Below are positions 8,124 to 16,534 of a DNA stretch of 35,111 bases, piece after piece; position 1 is the first letter of the stretch, and every line of letters begins with the position of its first letter. Source of the stretch: Planctomycetota bacterium (GTDB lineage: Bacteria; Planctomycetota; UBA8742; UBA2392); the NCBI GenBank assembly GCA_022071975.1, contig JAJVIO010000032.1:26521-61631 (forward strand), read 5' to 3'. A program made the position numbers and the translations under genes. The notes under the pieces are model-generated. The model worked only from the letters and a program-made list of their open reading frames with translations, was not told the DNA's origin and did not search any database.

Positions 8124-11100
8124 TTACTTGGTCAGCTTGATCACCGCCTGCTCGGCGGTGTCAAACTGGATCAGCTTGCGGCGGAACTCGGGGTAGTCCT
8201 TCGCGGCCACGGTGCCGCCCAGCAGCGAGTAGTCGCGCGTCACCGTCAGCACACCGTCTTTCTGCTCCAGCTTCAGCGCCAGCTTCGCGTTTGCGTGCTC
8301 GAGCTGCAGGGCCTCGGGCAGCTTCGCCAGGCTGTAGCCCTTGGGCAGCTTGAAGCGCGTGACGCTGAGCCTGCGGAAGGGCGCGGGGGTCAGCAGGTCG
8401 GTGCGCCGCGTGGTCAACGCCGCGAATTCGGTTTGCGTCCATTCGCGCGGGTCCAGCGCGGTGCGGAACTCGATGCGGCCGTCCTTGGATGTGTACGCGT
8501 TGGGAAGCTCGACCGTGAAGCTGATACGCGGCGCGGCGTCGAGGTTCATCAGCTCGCCGACCTCGATCGCGCTTGCTTTCGCGCCCGGGTAAAACTCGGA
8601 CCACTCCAGCTCGATGCGTTTCTTGCGGTCGCCCTCGCGCTCGTAGCGCGCACGCAGGATGCTCGCGCTGTCGCCGACGGCACTGCGCGTGACGTTCAGT
8701 TTCAGCGTGCCGCCGGGCGCGAACTCGACTTCGATTTCATCGGTCTCGCAGTCGTCCTCGGGTTTCCCCCAGGGGATCTGCACCTGTTCGCCGCCTTCGG
8801 GTCGCACGATGATTACCTTGGCGCCGCGGTCGCCGGACGACAGCTCGTCGATTCCGTTGTAGGTGGTCGTCCCGTCCACGAACTGGCCCGTGCCGTCGCT
8901 GTACTCGATGTAGGCGATGGCGTGGTTGAAGTGGGCGGGCATGGGCAGCGTGATGTCTTCCTCGCCGCGGAAGCTTTCCAGGTTGATGATCACCGGGTGC
9001 GCGGTGATGCCCGCGATCTTCAGCATCGTGCAGATCAGGATCGCCTTGTCCTTGCAGTCGCCGATGCAGCGCGCGAACACCGCCCCGGCGCTGAACGGCT
9101 TGTAGCCGTGCACGCCGAAGTGCCAGTCGGCGTTGTAGCGCACCTGCGTCACCACCCAGTTGTAGATCGCCGTGGCTTTCGCCTTCTCGGTGGCGAGCCC
9201 CTGGGTCAGCTCGCGCACCTTGGCGGTCATTTCCGGCGTGGGCTCCATCTGCTTCTTGATCAGGTTGTAGTACCAGCGGCCGAACTCCTGCCAGTTCGCG
9301 TAGGTGCTGAGCTGCACCGTGGCGCTGCGCTGGTGCAGCGGCGGCGCCAGCGGCTCGTCGTACAGCTTGGGCAGGTCCTTGGCCCGGTAACTCCAGACTT
9401 CGCGGCCCTGCACCGTCTGCGTCTCGCGCTTCGGCGCCGCCCCGGTGGTGTACTCGTGAAACTTACGGCCGGGGGGCAGCACCCAGGCGTAGCGGACTTC
9501 GTGAACGGGCACGAAGTCTGAGAACGTGTTGCGCGCGCCGTAGAAGTCGCCGAAGAAGCTCTGCTCGCGGTCCGTCACCCGGAAGCGCACCTGCACAATG
9601 TCGCCGATTTCGAGCGGCGGAAAGTTGGCGCTGAAGCGCGAGCGGCGGCCTTCCTCATAGTCGCCGTCGGCGTGCCACAGGCGGGCCTCGACGCAGCGGC
9701 CCTGCTGCTCGGAGTAGGCGGGCACGGGGATGCGCTGCAGCCACTCGCGGCCGTTGTCGTTGGTGATGCGGTAGGCTTCCTGGATGTACTGGCTGGTGGT
9801 GCCGTCCTCATTGACGACGACGATTTCGTCGCGGTACACCACCTCGTAGGGGTTGTCCTCGTCCACGGGCTGCTGCAGCGCGAGCTGGATGCGCAGCTCG
9901 ATGTTCTCCTGCAGCGCGGCCTCGAAGGGGGGCTGGTCGCCCTCCAGGTACTCGAGGTAGCGCTCGATGTCTTCGCGCTTGGGGTTGGCCTCGAGGGCAG
10001 CTGTGAAGGTGTCGAGCGCCTTCTGCTTGCGCTCGGCGGCCTGCTCGCCTTTGCTGACGTCGGCCCAGGCGCTGTAAACGTGGGCCAGCTTTTCCAGCAG
10101 TGTGTCGTCGCGGGGCGCGATCTCGAGCGCCCTGGTCAGCTCGCGCTCGGCCAGCGAATACTTCTCCGAGTACATGAACAGCGAGGCCAGCTCCTTCGCC
10201 GCCGAGGTGTCGAACGGGTCCAGCTTGCGTGTGTCGGCCGCGAGCTTCAGCGCTGTCTGCAGGTCGCCGCGGCTGGCGGCGCGCTCCAGCAGGCGGGCAC
10301 GCGAGTAGGTGTCCGCGAAGTCGGACTGCAGCGCCTTGGCGAACAGCTCGTTGCTGAGCTTGTAGTCGCGGCGCAGGCCGGCGTAGTAGGCCGAGAACCG
10401 CAGCACGTTTGCGTCTTCCGGGAACTGCTGCAGCAGGGTTGCCAGTTCGCGCTCGACCTCGATGTCGAGGCCCTTCATCAGCACCACTCTTGACGCGTAA
10501 ATACGGGCCTCGGTCCAGCCCGGGTTGGCTTTCACGGCGGCCTGGGCGTACTCGTCGGCGAGCGCCGGGTTGGCGAAGGTGGTGGTGTAGTACTGCGAAA
10601 GCTCAAGCGCCGCGCGGGCCGCCTTCGGGTCAAGCTCAAGGCATTGTTTCAATAGTTCGCGCCGGCGGTTCTCCTCGCGTCCGGCCGAGTAACGCGCCGC
10701 GCTGCGGTTGGCCCAAGCGGCGATGTAGCTGAGTACCGCCTGCTCGCGCTGCAGCACAGTGCGCTGCGCCTCGCCCGCTTTCTCCAACTCTGCGCGCACT
10801 GCCTCCAGCACTTTGTCCATCTGCCGCCGCGGCTTTGTGCTGGCCAGGTCCAGCCGCGGGCGCAGCAGCTCGCGTGCCGTGGCCCAGATCAGTTCGTCTG
10901 TCCGGGCGGGCGAGGTGTCGCCCGGCAACGAGGGAGCCGCCTTGGCTTCAAAGGGTTCTTCGAACTCAAGCAGCTCGAGCAGCTCATTTTCATCCGTGCA
11001 TTCGCGCCACTCGCCCGCGGTCTGCAGCCGGGCATTGAACTGCCAGGCTGTATCGCCGATGCCCACCTTGGCAACCAGCACGTTCCAGCCCGGGCGCAGC

Positions 11101-11936
11101 TGCACAACGCAGCCGCATTGGTCGAGCCCGATGGGGCGCTCCTCGCGGCACTCAAGCAGCGGCACCCCCATGGGCGAGTCGGACTCTTCCGGCTCGCCCG
11201 TGTCGTCCACCACCACGCGGCCCCGCAGCCAGATCTTCACGTCCTCGGTGGAGCCAACCTGCAGGCGGGTCTCACCCATGTCTTCGCCACAGTGCACCGC
11301 GGTAATAAGGAAGGCGGTGGCTTCCGTGTTCGGCCGCAGCATGGCGCCGAGGTCGATGGTTCCGTCGAGCGGCCTGGCCGGCAGACGACGGAAGCTCACG
11401 GTCTGGCCTTCCTTGCCGCTGAATTCGTAACCGAGCGTGCCACCTTCCTCCGGCTCCTGGACGTCCTCGAAGCCCTGGCCGCGGTCGTTGCTGAAGGGAC
11501 CGCACACCCACCAGTTCGTGAGCATGCCGAGCGCTTTCACCTGCTCTGCGATTTCCTCGGTCTTGCCCGTGCGTTTGAGCCGCTGCATCAACTCCCAGCG
11601 CAGTTGCGCGCCCTCCTCGCGCCCGTCGTAGATCTGCAGCAGCCCGCCCAGGTCGCGGGCATGGGCTTCGTGCCATCCCAGGTCGTCAGCCGCTTCAGCC
11701 TGCAAGGCGAGCGTCGCGACCAGTTCGTCCCCGGCAAGTTCGCCGCCTTCCAACAGTTCCTGTGCGGTTGAATATGCGCCCTTGAGGTCGCCGCGGGTCC
11801 AGCTTTCCCACAACTTCAGCTGGTCCGCACGAAGGAACGCGGGCTTGGCCGTGTTTGCATCCTGTGCCGGCGTGGGTACGTAACACAGCGCCAGCAGGGC
11901 CAGCGTCAGCAGCAGTGTGGGCGTGAGTTTTCGCAT
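8124..11936 (-). CDS. Giant exported DUF3857 / transglutaminase protein with intact triad
   Basis: A 1270-residue protein with signal peptide MRKLTPTLLLTLALLALCYV, cut probably after AQD. The order matches its downstream paralogue: helical N-terminus, WWVCGPFSNDRGQGF (about residue 140), a beta module with VKIWLRGRVVVDD and WNVLVAKVG, TPR repeats (about 420-650), DUF3857 (about 690-860), transglutaminase core (about 905-1030) and a C-terminal beta region. The triad is present: Cys961 in CIGDCKDKA, His1005 in HFNHAIAYIEY and Asp1021 in QFVDGT. DUF3857/transglutaminase proteins are exported and probably act as peptidases or cross-linkers on the envelope. ATG 11936 is chosen because the signal peptide starts there; the frame extends to a TTG at 11978. 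A TAATGT box lies seven bases before this ATG. It heads a two-gene operon. Confidence 0.94.
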   Translation of the reverse strand: MRKLTPTLLLTLALLALCYVPTPAQDANTAKPAFLRADQLKLWESWTRGDLKGAYSTAQELLEGGELAGDELVATLALQAEAADDLGWHEAHARDLGGLLQIYDGREEGAQLRWELMQRLKRTGKTEEIAEQVKALGMLTNWWVCGPFSNDRGQGFEDVQEPEEGGTLGYEFSGKEGQTVSFRRLPARPLDGTIDLGAMLRPNTEATAFLITAVHCGEDMGETRLQVGSTEDVKIWLRGRVVVDDTGEPEESDSPMGVPLLECREERPIGLDQCGCVVQLRPGWNVLVAKVGIGDTAWQFNARLQTAGEWRECTDENELLELLEFEEPFEAKAAPSLPGDTSPARTDELIWATARELLRPRLDLASTKPRRQMDKVLEAVRAELEKAGEAQRTVLQREQAVLSYIAAWANRSAARYSAGREENRRRELLKQCLELDPKAARAALELSQYYTTTFANPALADEYAQAAVKANPGWTEARIYASRVVLMKGLDIEVERELATLLQQFPEDANVLRFSAYYAGLRRDYKLSNELFAKALQSDFADTYSRARLLERAASRGDLQTALKLAADTRKLDPFDTSAAKELASLFMYSEKYSLAERELTRALEIAPRDDTLLEKLAHVYSAWADVSKGEQAAERKQKALDTFTAALEANPKREDIERYLEYLEGDQPPFEAALQENIELRIQLALQQPVDEDNPYEVVYRDEIVVVNEDGTTSQYIQEAYRITNDNGREWLQRIPVPAYSEQQGRCVEARLWHADGDYEEGRRSRFSANFPPLEIGDIVQVRFRVTDREQSFFGDFYGARNTFSDFVPVHEVRYAWVLPPGRKFHEYTTGAAPKRETQTVQGREVWSYRAKDLPKLYDEPLAPPLHQRSATVQLSTYANWQEFGRWYYNLIKKQMEPTPEMTAKVRELTQGLATEKAKATAIYNWVVTQVRYNADWHFGVHGYKPFSAGAVFARCIGDCKDKAILICTMLKIAGITAHPVIINLESFRGEEDITLPMPAHFNHAIAYIEYSDGTGQFVDGTTTYNGIDELSSGDRGAKVIIVRPEGGEQVQIPWGKPEDDCETDEIEVEFAPGGTLKLNVTRSAVGDSASILRARYEREGDRKKRIELEWSEFYPGAKASAIEVGELMNLDAAPRISFTVELPNAYTSKDGRIEFRTALDPREWTQTEFAALTTRRTDLLTPAPFRRLSVTRFKLPKGYSLAKLPEALQLEHANAKLALKLEQKDGVLTVTRDYSLLGGTVAAKDYPEFRRKLIQFDTAEQAVIKLTK

Positions 11937-12080
11937 GCTTCCTACATTACGTATGGGCCGGCGCGGCGCGACAGACAAAGGTGGCCCGGCCGCTGCCTCC
12001 TGCTTTGGCCTTGCGCTTGGGAACGGGGGGTAGGATAGTTCCCGGCCGAACGGATTAACAACCTAGAAAAGAAGGGTGCC

Positions 12081-13556
12081 ATGCAATTCTCATACGCAGA
12101 CAACAGCGCCACGGTGAAGGCCGACGCGCTACTGGTTCCGGTGTTCGAGGGCGGCAAGGGTCTCAAGGAATACGCTTACGGCGACAAGCTTGCCAAGTTG
12201 TTCAGCAAGGGCGACTTTGAAGGCAAGGCCGGCAGCACGCTGATGCTGCACAAGAGCGACGCCGTGGCCGCCGACCGCGTCTTCCTGCTGGGTCTTGGCA
12301 AGAAAGACAAAGACGGCGCCTCGCAGCTCGGTGAGGCGCTGGCCGGCTTTTTCCGCAATGGCGCCATCCACAGCTACAAGCTGAAGCACGTGGCCGTCGC
12401 CCTTGAGGCCGTGCACGACGACGCCCAGGCCATCGGCCGCTGGTGCGCCGAGGGCGCGCTGCTGGGCGACTACCACTTCGACGTGCTGTTCAGCAAGAAA
12501 GACAAGAAGAAGCACCACGCGAGCAAGCTGACGCTCGCCGGCGGCAAGGCCGCGGAGCTCAAGAAGGGCGTGGCCTACGGCGAAGTCACGGCCGAGTACA
12601 CCGCCCACGCGCGCGACCTGGTGAATGAGCCCAGCAACCGCATCAACCCGGCCACACTGGCCAAGTTCGCGCAGGACATGGTGAAGAAGGTGCCGGGCCT
12701 GAAGTGCACGATCCTGCACAAGCCGGAAATCGAGAAGCTGAAGATGGGCGCCTTCCTGGGCGTCAACGCGGGCAGCGACATCCCCGCCCACCTGATCGTG
12801 CTTGAGTGGAAGGGCGGCAAGCAGGGCGAGAAACCGATCGCCTACGTGGGCAAGGGCCTGTGCTTTGACTCCGGCGGCTACGACATCAAGCCGGCGCAGG
12901 GCATGCTGGGCATGAAGATGGACATGGGCGGCGGCGCGGCCACGATCTGCGCCCTGGGGGCGATCGCGAAATTGAAGCTGAAGGTCAACGCCGTCGGCGT
13001 GGTGCCCGCCACCGAGAACCTGATCAGCGGCAAGGCCTATCACCCGGGCAGCGTGCTCACCAGCATGAGCGGCCAGACCATCGAGATCGGCAACACCGAC
13101 GCCGAGGGCCGCCTGATCCTGTGCGACGCGCTCACGTACACCCAGCAGAAGTTCAAGCCGCGCGTGGTGGTGGACATGGCGACGCTGACCGGCGCGCAGG
13201 TGGTGGCGCTGGGCGGCAAGGTCGTCGGCCTGATGAGCAACGACGACAAGGTGGCCAAGGGGCTCGAGGCAGCCTTCAAGGCCGTGCACGAGGAAGTGTG
13301 GCGCCTGCCGCTGCCGGAGTTCTATGACAAGCAGCTGGATTCCACGATCGCCGACATGCAGAACATCGGCGGCAACCCGGGCACGGTGACGGCGGGCCTG
13401 TTCCTGCAGCGCTTCATCGACAAGGGCCAGAAGTGGGCGCACCTCGACATCGCGGGGCCCGCCATGAACGACGCCGACGGCTGGCGGCTCTGGGCCAAGA
13501 AGAGCGCAACCGGCACGCCGGTACGGCCGCTGGTCGAGTTCGCGGAGAAGTTCTAA
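12081..13556 (+). CDS. pepA: Leucyl aminopeptidase, M17 family
   Basis: A 491-residue cytosolic metallo-aminopeptidase that removes N-terminal residues with a two-metal centre. The catalytic domain holds every expected residue, each shifted by 12 from E. coli PepA: Lys258 and Asp263 in GKGLCFDSGG, Lys270, Asp281 in KMDMGGG, and Asp340, Glu342 and Arg344 in the signature NTDAEGRL (338-345). The N-terminal M17 domain (about 1-165) is present. The start ATG has GAAGGG about five bases upstream. It is transcribed divergently from the giant exported protein operon across 144 bases and ends at a strong intrinsic terminator, so it is probably monocistronic. The product may also finish peptides released by other proteases. 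Confidence 0.97.
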   Translation: MQFSYADNSATVKADALLVPVFEGGKGLKEYAYGDKLAKLFSKGDFEGKAGSTLMLHKSDAVAADRVFLLGLGKKDKDGASQLGEALAGFFRNGAIHSYKLKHVAVALEAVHDDAQAIGRWCAEGALLGDYHFDVLFSKKDKKKHHASKLTLAGGKAAELKKGVAYGEVTAEYTAHARDLVNEPSNRINPATLAKFAQDMVKKVPGLKCTILHKPEIEKLKMGAFLGVNAGSDIPAHLIVLEWKGGKQGEKPIAYVGKGLCFDSGGYDIKPAQGMLGMKMDMGGGAATICALGAIAKLKLKVNAVGVVPATENLISGKAYHPGSVLTSMSGQTIEIGNTDAEGRLILCDALTYTQQKFKPRVVVDMATLTGAQVVALGGKVVGLMSNDDKVAKGLEAAFKAVHEEVWRLPLPEFYDKQLDSTIADMQNIGGNPGTVTAGLFLQRFIDKGQKWAHLDIAGPAMNDADGWRLWAKKSATGTPVRPLVEFAEKF

Positions 13557-13560
13557 TTCG

Positions 13561-13588
13561 GTTTGTGGTTGGTGGTTTGTAGTTGGTA
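13561..13588. repeat. Heptamer array just after pepA
   Basis: Four in-phase 7-base units: GTTTGTG, GTTGGTG, GTTTGTA, GTTGGTA. It begins four bases after the pepA stop and runs into the terminator. Confidence 0.8.
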
Positions 13589-13592
13589 GATC

Positions 13593-13619
13593 AAAGGCCC
13601 GGCGCAAGCCGGGCCTTTT
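13593..13619 (+). terminator. Intrinsic terminator of pepA
   Basis: Perfect stem GGCCCGGC (13596-13603), loop GCAA, arm GCCGGGCC (13608-13615), followed by TTTTCATTTT. It is also flanked by AAA on the left, so it could work weakly in the other direction. Confidence 0.9.
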
Positions 13620-13639
13620 CATTTTACGAACTACGGTCA

Positions 13640-13950
13640 TCCACGAAGGACACGAGAGACTGTTCGTGGTGGTTCGTCGCTCCTTGAACGGGCGGTTGCT
13701 TTGAACTGCAGCCTCGCGCAGAGAACGCAGAGTCCGCAGAGAAGGGCAGACGGATCCGACCTCTCTCTGTTCTCTGCGTGCTCAGTGCGGGGCAGTTCTT
13801 TGCGTCCTTCGCGAACTTCGCGTCAATCTTTTCGAGTCGCGGAAAACAACGGATGGGCCACAAAAACACTAAGACACAAAAGGTACTTCCACGAAAACGA
13901 GGTTGTTTTGGTGCGCGGTTCCTTTTGTGCTTTTGTGTTTTCGTGGCCTG
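13640..13950. repeat. Gene-free spacer with 9-base and 8-base drifting repeats
   Basis: This gene-free stretch between pepA and modC is made largely of short-period repeats. CGCAGAGAA, CGCAGAGTC, CGCAGAGAA run in phase at 13717-13743. TTCTTTGCG, TCCTTCGCG, AACTTCGCG run at 13796-13822. CACAAAAA, CACTAAGA, CACAAAAG run at 13859-13882 and CTTTTGTG, CTTTTGTG, TTTTCGTG at 13922-13945; these last two blocks are complementary and could fold on each other. No convincing coding frame is present. Confidence 0.75.
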
Positions 13951-13958
13951 ACTGCATT

Positions 13959-15032
13959 TTACCCGAGCAGGTGGCAGGCGGCGGTCTTGATTACGGCCAC
14001 GGTGGCGGCTTCCGGTTGCAGCTTCAGCTCTTCCGCCGCGGCGGGCGTGATTCTTGCCAGCAGCTCCGTGGCGCCCGCACGCACCCCCACCAGCACTTCG
14101 TGGTCGATGGCGTCCACGCGCAGCACGCGGCAGGGCAGGGCGTTGCGCGCGCTGAGGCCTGGGGGCTTCTCCAGGCACAGCATGATCTCGTCGGCGTAGA
14201 TGCCCACGCTGACCTGCCGGCCGGTTTCCGCGGCGCTCAACGGCGCTGCCAGCTCCACGCCGCCGAGATCGAGAATCGTCACGCCGCCCGGCTCGTCGTG
14301 GCGCAGCACCTTCAGGCGCAGCAGGTTGTCCACGCCGACCAGGTTCGCGACGCCGATCGCCCGCGGCCGTGACAACACCTGCACCGGCGGCCCCTGCGCG
14401 AGAAGTTTGCCGTCGGCCAGCACAATGCAGTCGTCGGCCAGGGCCATCAACTCGGGGGCCTTGTGGGTCACGAACAGCATGGGTGTTTTCAGCTCGCGCT
14501 TCACGTCCAGCAGCAACGCCAGCACCTCGCGGGCCAGCTCGGCGTCGAGGCTGCTGGTGGGCTCATCCAGCAACAGCATCTCGGGGGCGCTGAGCAGCGC
14601 ACGGCCGAGCGCGACGCGCTGTTTCTCGCCGCCGCTGAGGGTGGCGGGGGCGCGCTCGAGCAGGGGCTTGAGGCGCAGCACGTCGATAATCTTCCAGCCG
14701 CTGGTGTCTTCCAGGCGGTCGGCCGCGCCGGGCGCGTAGGCCAGGTTGGCCCGCGTGCTGAGGTGCGGGAACAGCAACGGCTCCTGGGTCACGATTGCCA
14801 GCTTGCGGCGCTCCGGCGGCGACCAGGTGCCGCCCGGGCGGTTGCACACCACGCGGGTGTTGACGGCGATCTTGCCCTCGCGCGGCCTGATGAAGCCGGC
14901 CACGCAGTTCAACAACGTGGTCTTGCCGCTGCCGGAGGCCCCGAACACACCAACCACCGGCCCCGCCGACTCGAACTTCAGGTCGAGTGTAAAGCCCCGG
15001 AAAGCGTGATGGATGCGGGCCTCAATGCTCAT
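13959..15032 (-). CDS. modC: Molybdate ABC transporter ATP-binding protein
   Basis: A 357-residue ATPase that powers molybdate (or tungstate) import. Walker A is GASGSGKTT (31-39), the Q-loop Gln is 83, the ABC signature is TLSGGEKQRVALGRAL (131-146), Walker B with catalytic Glu is LLLDEP (153-158) and the H-loop His is 190. The C-terminal part from about 275 (SARNALPCRVLRVDAIDHEVLVGV) is the TOBE/Mop-like regulatory domain that binds molybdate in ModC proteins. The length fits ModC. The ATG overlaps the modB stop by four bases. No molybdenum cofactor or ModE gene is in the window. Confidence 0.96.
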   Translation of the reverse strand: MSIEARIHHAFRGFTLDLKFESAGPVVGVFGASGSGKTTLLNCVAGFIRPREGKIAVNTRVVCNRPGGTWSPPERRKLAIVTQEPLLFPHLSTRANLAYAPGAADRLEDTSGWKIIDVLRLKPLLERAPATLSGGEKQRVALGRALLSAPEMLLLDEPTSSLDAELAREVLALLLDVKRELKTPMLFVTHKAPELMALADDCIVLADGKLLAQGPPVQVLSRPRAIGVANLVGVDNLLRLKVLRHDEPGGVTILDLGGVELAAPLSAAETGRQVSVGIYADEIMLCLEKPPGLSARNALPCRVLRVDAIDHEVLVGVRAGATELLARITPAAAEELKLQPEAATVAVIKTAACHLLG

Positions 15033-15712
15033 GCCTGCCCCCTACGCCGCCGGCGGGCGAGCCAGCCCGCGGCCAGCAGCGCCGCAAGGGACATGGCCAC
15101 GCTGACTGCCACCAGGCGCAACACAGCCGACTCGCCGTCGCGGGTGTTCATCAGCGTGTAGACGGCAACCGGTATGGTGCGGGTCTCGCCCTCGATGTTG
15201 CCGGCCAGCACGATGGTGGCGCCGAATTCGCCCAGGGCGCGCGCGAAGCTCAGCACCGCGCCGGCAATCACACCCGGCAGCGACAGCGGCAGCGTCACGC
15301 GCAGGAATGTCGCAACTCGGCCCCGGCCCAGACTGCGCGAGACCATCTCGAGTTTGGGGTCAACTCCCACGATCGACAGCCGGATGCTTTCCACCATCAG
15401 CGGGAATCCGACCACGGCCGCGGCGATCACGCAGGCGCCGGTGGTGTAGGCGATGTGGCCGCCGGTCACCGCCTCCCAGGCGCGGCCTAAAGGCCCGCTG
15501 CGGCCGAGCAGCGCAAGCAGCAGAAAGCCGGTCACCACGGGCGGCAGCACCAGGGGCAGCATCACGCCGCCCTGCAGCAGTCCGCGCAGGGGCGAGTTCC
15601 AGCGCGCCAGCAGCCAGCCCAGCAGGATGCCCGGGATGACCGAAGCCAGCACGCTCCAGCCCGCCACCAGGGCGGAGAGGCGCACGATCTCGATTTCCGC
15701 GTCGGTGAGCAC
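15029..15712 (-). CDS. modB: Molybdate ABC transporter permease
   Basis: A 227-residue inner-membrane permease with about five to six hydrophobic helices, the size of E. coli ModB. It contains PLVLPPVVTGFLLL, a ModB/CysT-type segment, and the cytoplasmic EAA-loop SRSLGRGRVATFLRVTLPLSLPG-type region (residues about 137-160), which docks on ModC, followed by GALGEFGATIVLAGNI-like residues ARALGEFGATIVLAG typical of molybdate/sulfate permeases. The start is GTG and shares one base with the modA stop (TAGTG), so translation is coupled on both sides in the order modA-modB-modC. Confidence 0.96.
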   Translation of the reverse strand: MLTDAEIEIVRLSALVAGWSVLASVIPGILLGWLLARWNSPLRGLLQGGVMLPLVLPPVVTGFLLLALLGRSGPLGRAWEAVTGGHIAYTTGACVIAAAVVGFPLMVESIRLSIVGVDPKLEMVSRSLGRGRVATFLRVTLPLSLPGVIAGAVLSFARALGEFGATIVLAGNIEGETRTIPVAVYTLMNTRDGESAVLRLVAVSVAMSLAALLAAGWLARRRRRGQA

Positions 15713-16458
15713 TACGGCACCACGAAACCCTGTTTCGAAAACTCGTCGACGGCCTTTTCCTGTTGCAGATACAGCAGGAATCCGCGCGCGGCCTTGGGGT
15801 ACTTCGCGTTCTTCAGTTGCGCCGCGTAGTACTCAATCGGCTCATGCAGCTCGGCGGCCACCACGAACAGCACCTGCAGCTCCTCAGTCTCCATGTAGGC
15901 GTCGCTGGTGTAGATGAACGCCAGCGGCAGGTTGCCCGACTTCACGGCCTTCAGCACCCCGCGCGCGTCAGCCTGGCCCACCAGCGAGGGTTTCAGGCCT
16001 TCCAGCACGCCGGCTTTGGTCAGCGCTTGGCGGGTATAGTCACCCAGGGGCACGCCTTCGTCGGCAACGGCGATTTTCTGCGGGTTGGCGGCCAGGGCCG
16101 CGAAGTCCTTGTACTCGAGGCCCGAGTCCGCGCGCGCCACGCAGGCGATGCGGTTGCGCGCGATCACCAGCGGCTCACCTTCCAGCAGGTTGTTTTGTTT
16201 CAGGTAATCGACCCACTCGCGGCTGGCCGAGATGTAGACGTCCGCGGGCGCGCCGTCCTTGATCTGGCGGGCCAGCGTGCCGCTGGCGCCGAAGTCGGTT
16301 TCCACCGGGCTGCCCGTCACTTTGGTGTACTGCGCACCCAGCGCGGTCACCACCTCGGTCATGCTGGCGGCGGCGGCCACACGCACCGTTTCATCGCGGG
16401 CGCTGCTTCCGCAGGCGGTCAACAGGCCCAGCAGCAGGATCAGGCAGATCGTTCGCAT
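15712..16458 (-). CDS. modA: Molybdate-binding lipoprotein of the ABC importer
   Basis: A 248-residue periplasmic binding protein. The lipobox LTAC ends at Cys16, so it should be anchored as a lipoprotein. The mature protein opens with VRVAAAASMTEVVTAL and contains VETDFGASGTLARQI, the ligand-binding Ser/Gly pattern of ModA, then GAPADVYISAS and a conserved late Tyr region (AFIYTSDAY). ATG 16458 is chosen because the lipoprotein signal begins there; the frame runs back to 16494. It is first in modABC and transcribed divergently from the NIF3 gene, with 76 bases between them for both promoters. Confidence 0.95.
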   Translation of the reverse strand: MRTICLILLLGLLTACGSSARDETVRVAAAASMTEVVTALGAQYTKVTGSPVETDFGASGTLARQIKDGAPADVYISASREWVDYLKQNNLLEGEPLVIARNRIACVARADSGLEYKDFAALAANPQKIAVADEGVPLGDYTRQALTKAGVLEGLKPSLVGQADARGVLKAVKSGNLPLAFIYTSDAYMETEELQVLFVVAAELHEPIEYYAAQLKNAKYPKAARGFLLYLQQEKAVDEFSKQGFVVP

Positions 16459-16534
16459 GCGTGAATCATGACGCGAAACGGCCGCGCAATCCATCCCCTA
16501 CGCCCTGCCCGCCGGGGGTGCTATTCTCCGGCCC

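Noticed and set aside
6235..8196. A 653-codon plus-strand frame opposite the giant exported gene
   Set aside because: Gln/Arg/His/Ala-rich with no domain; it is the antisense shadow of a high-GC gene with signal peptide, DUF3857 and TPR features. The same applies to 8295-9521, 12129-13640 (minus), 16466-17743 (minus) and 32825-34684 (minus).
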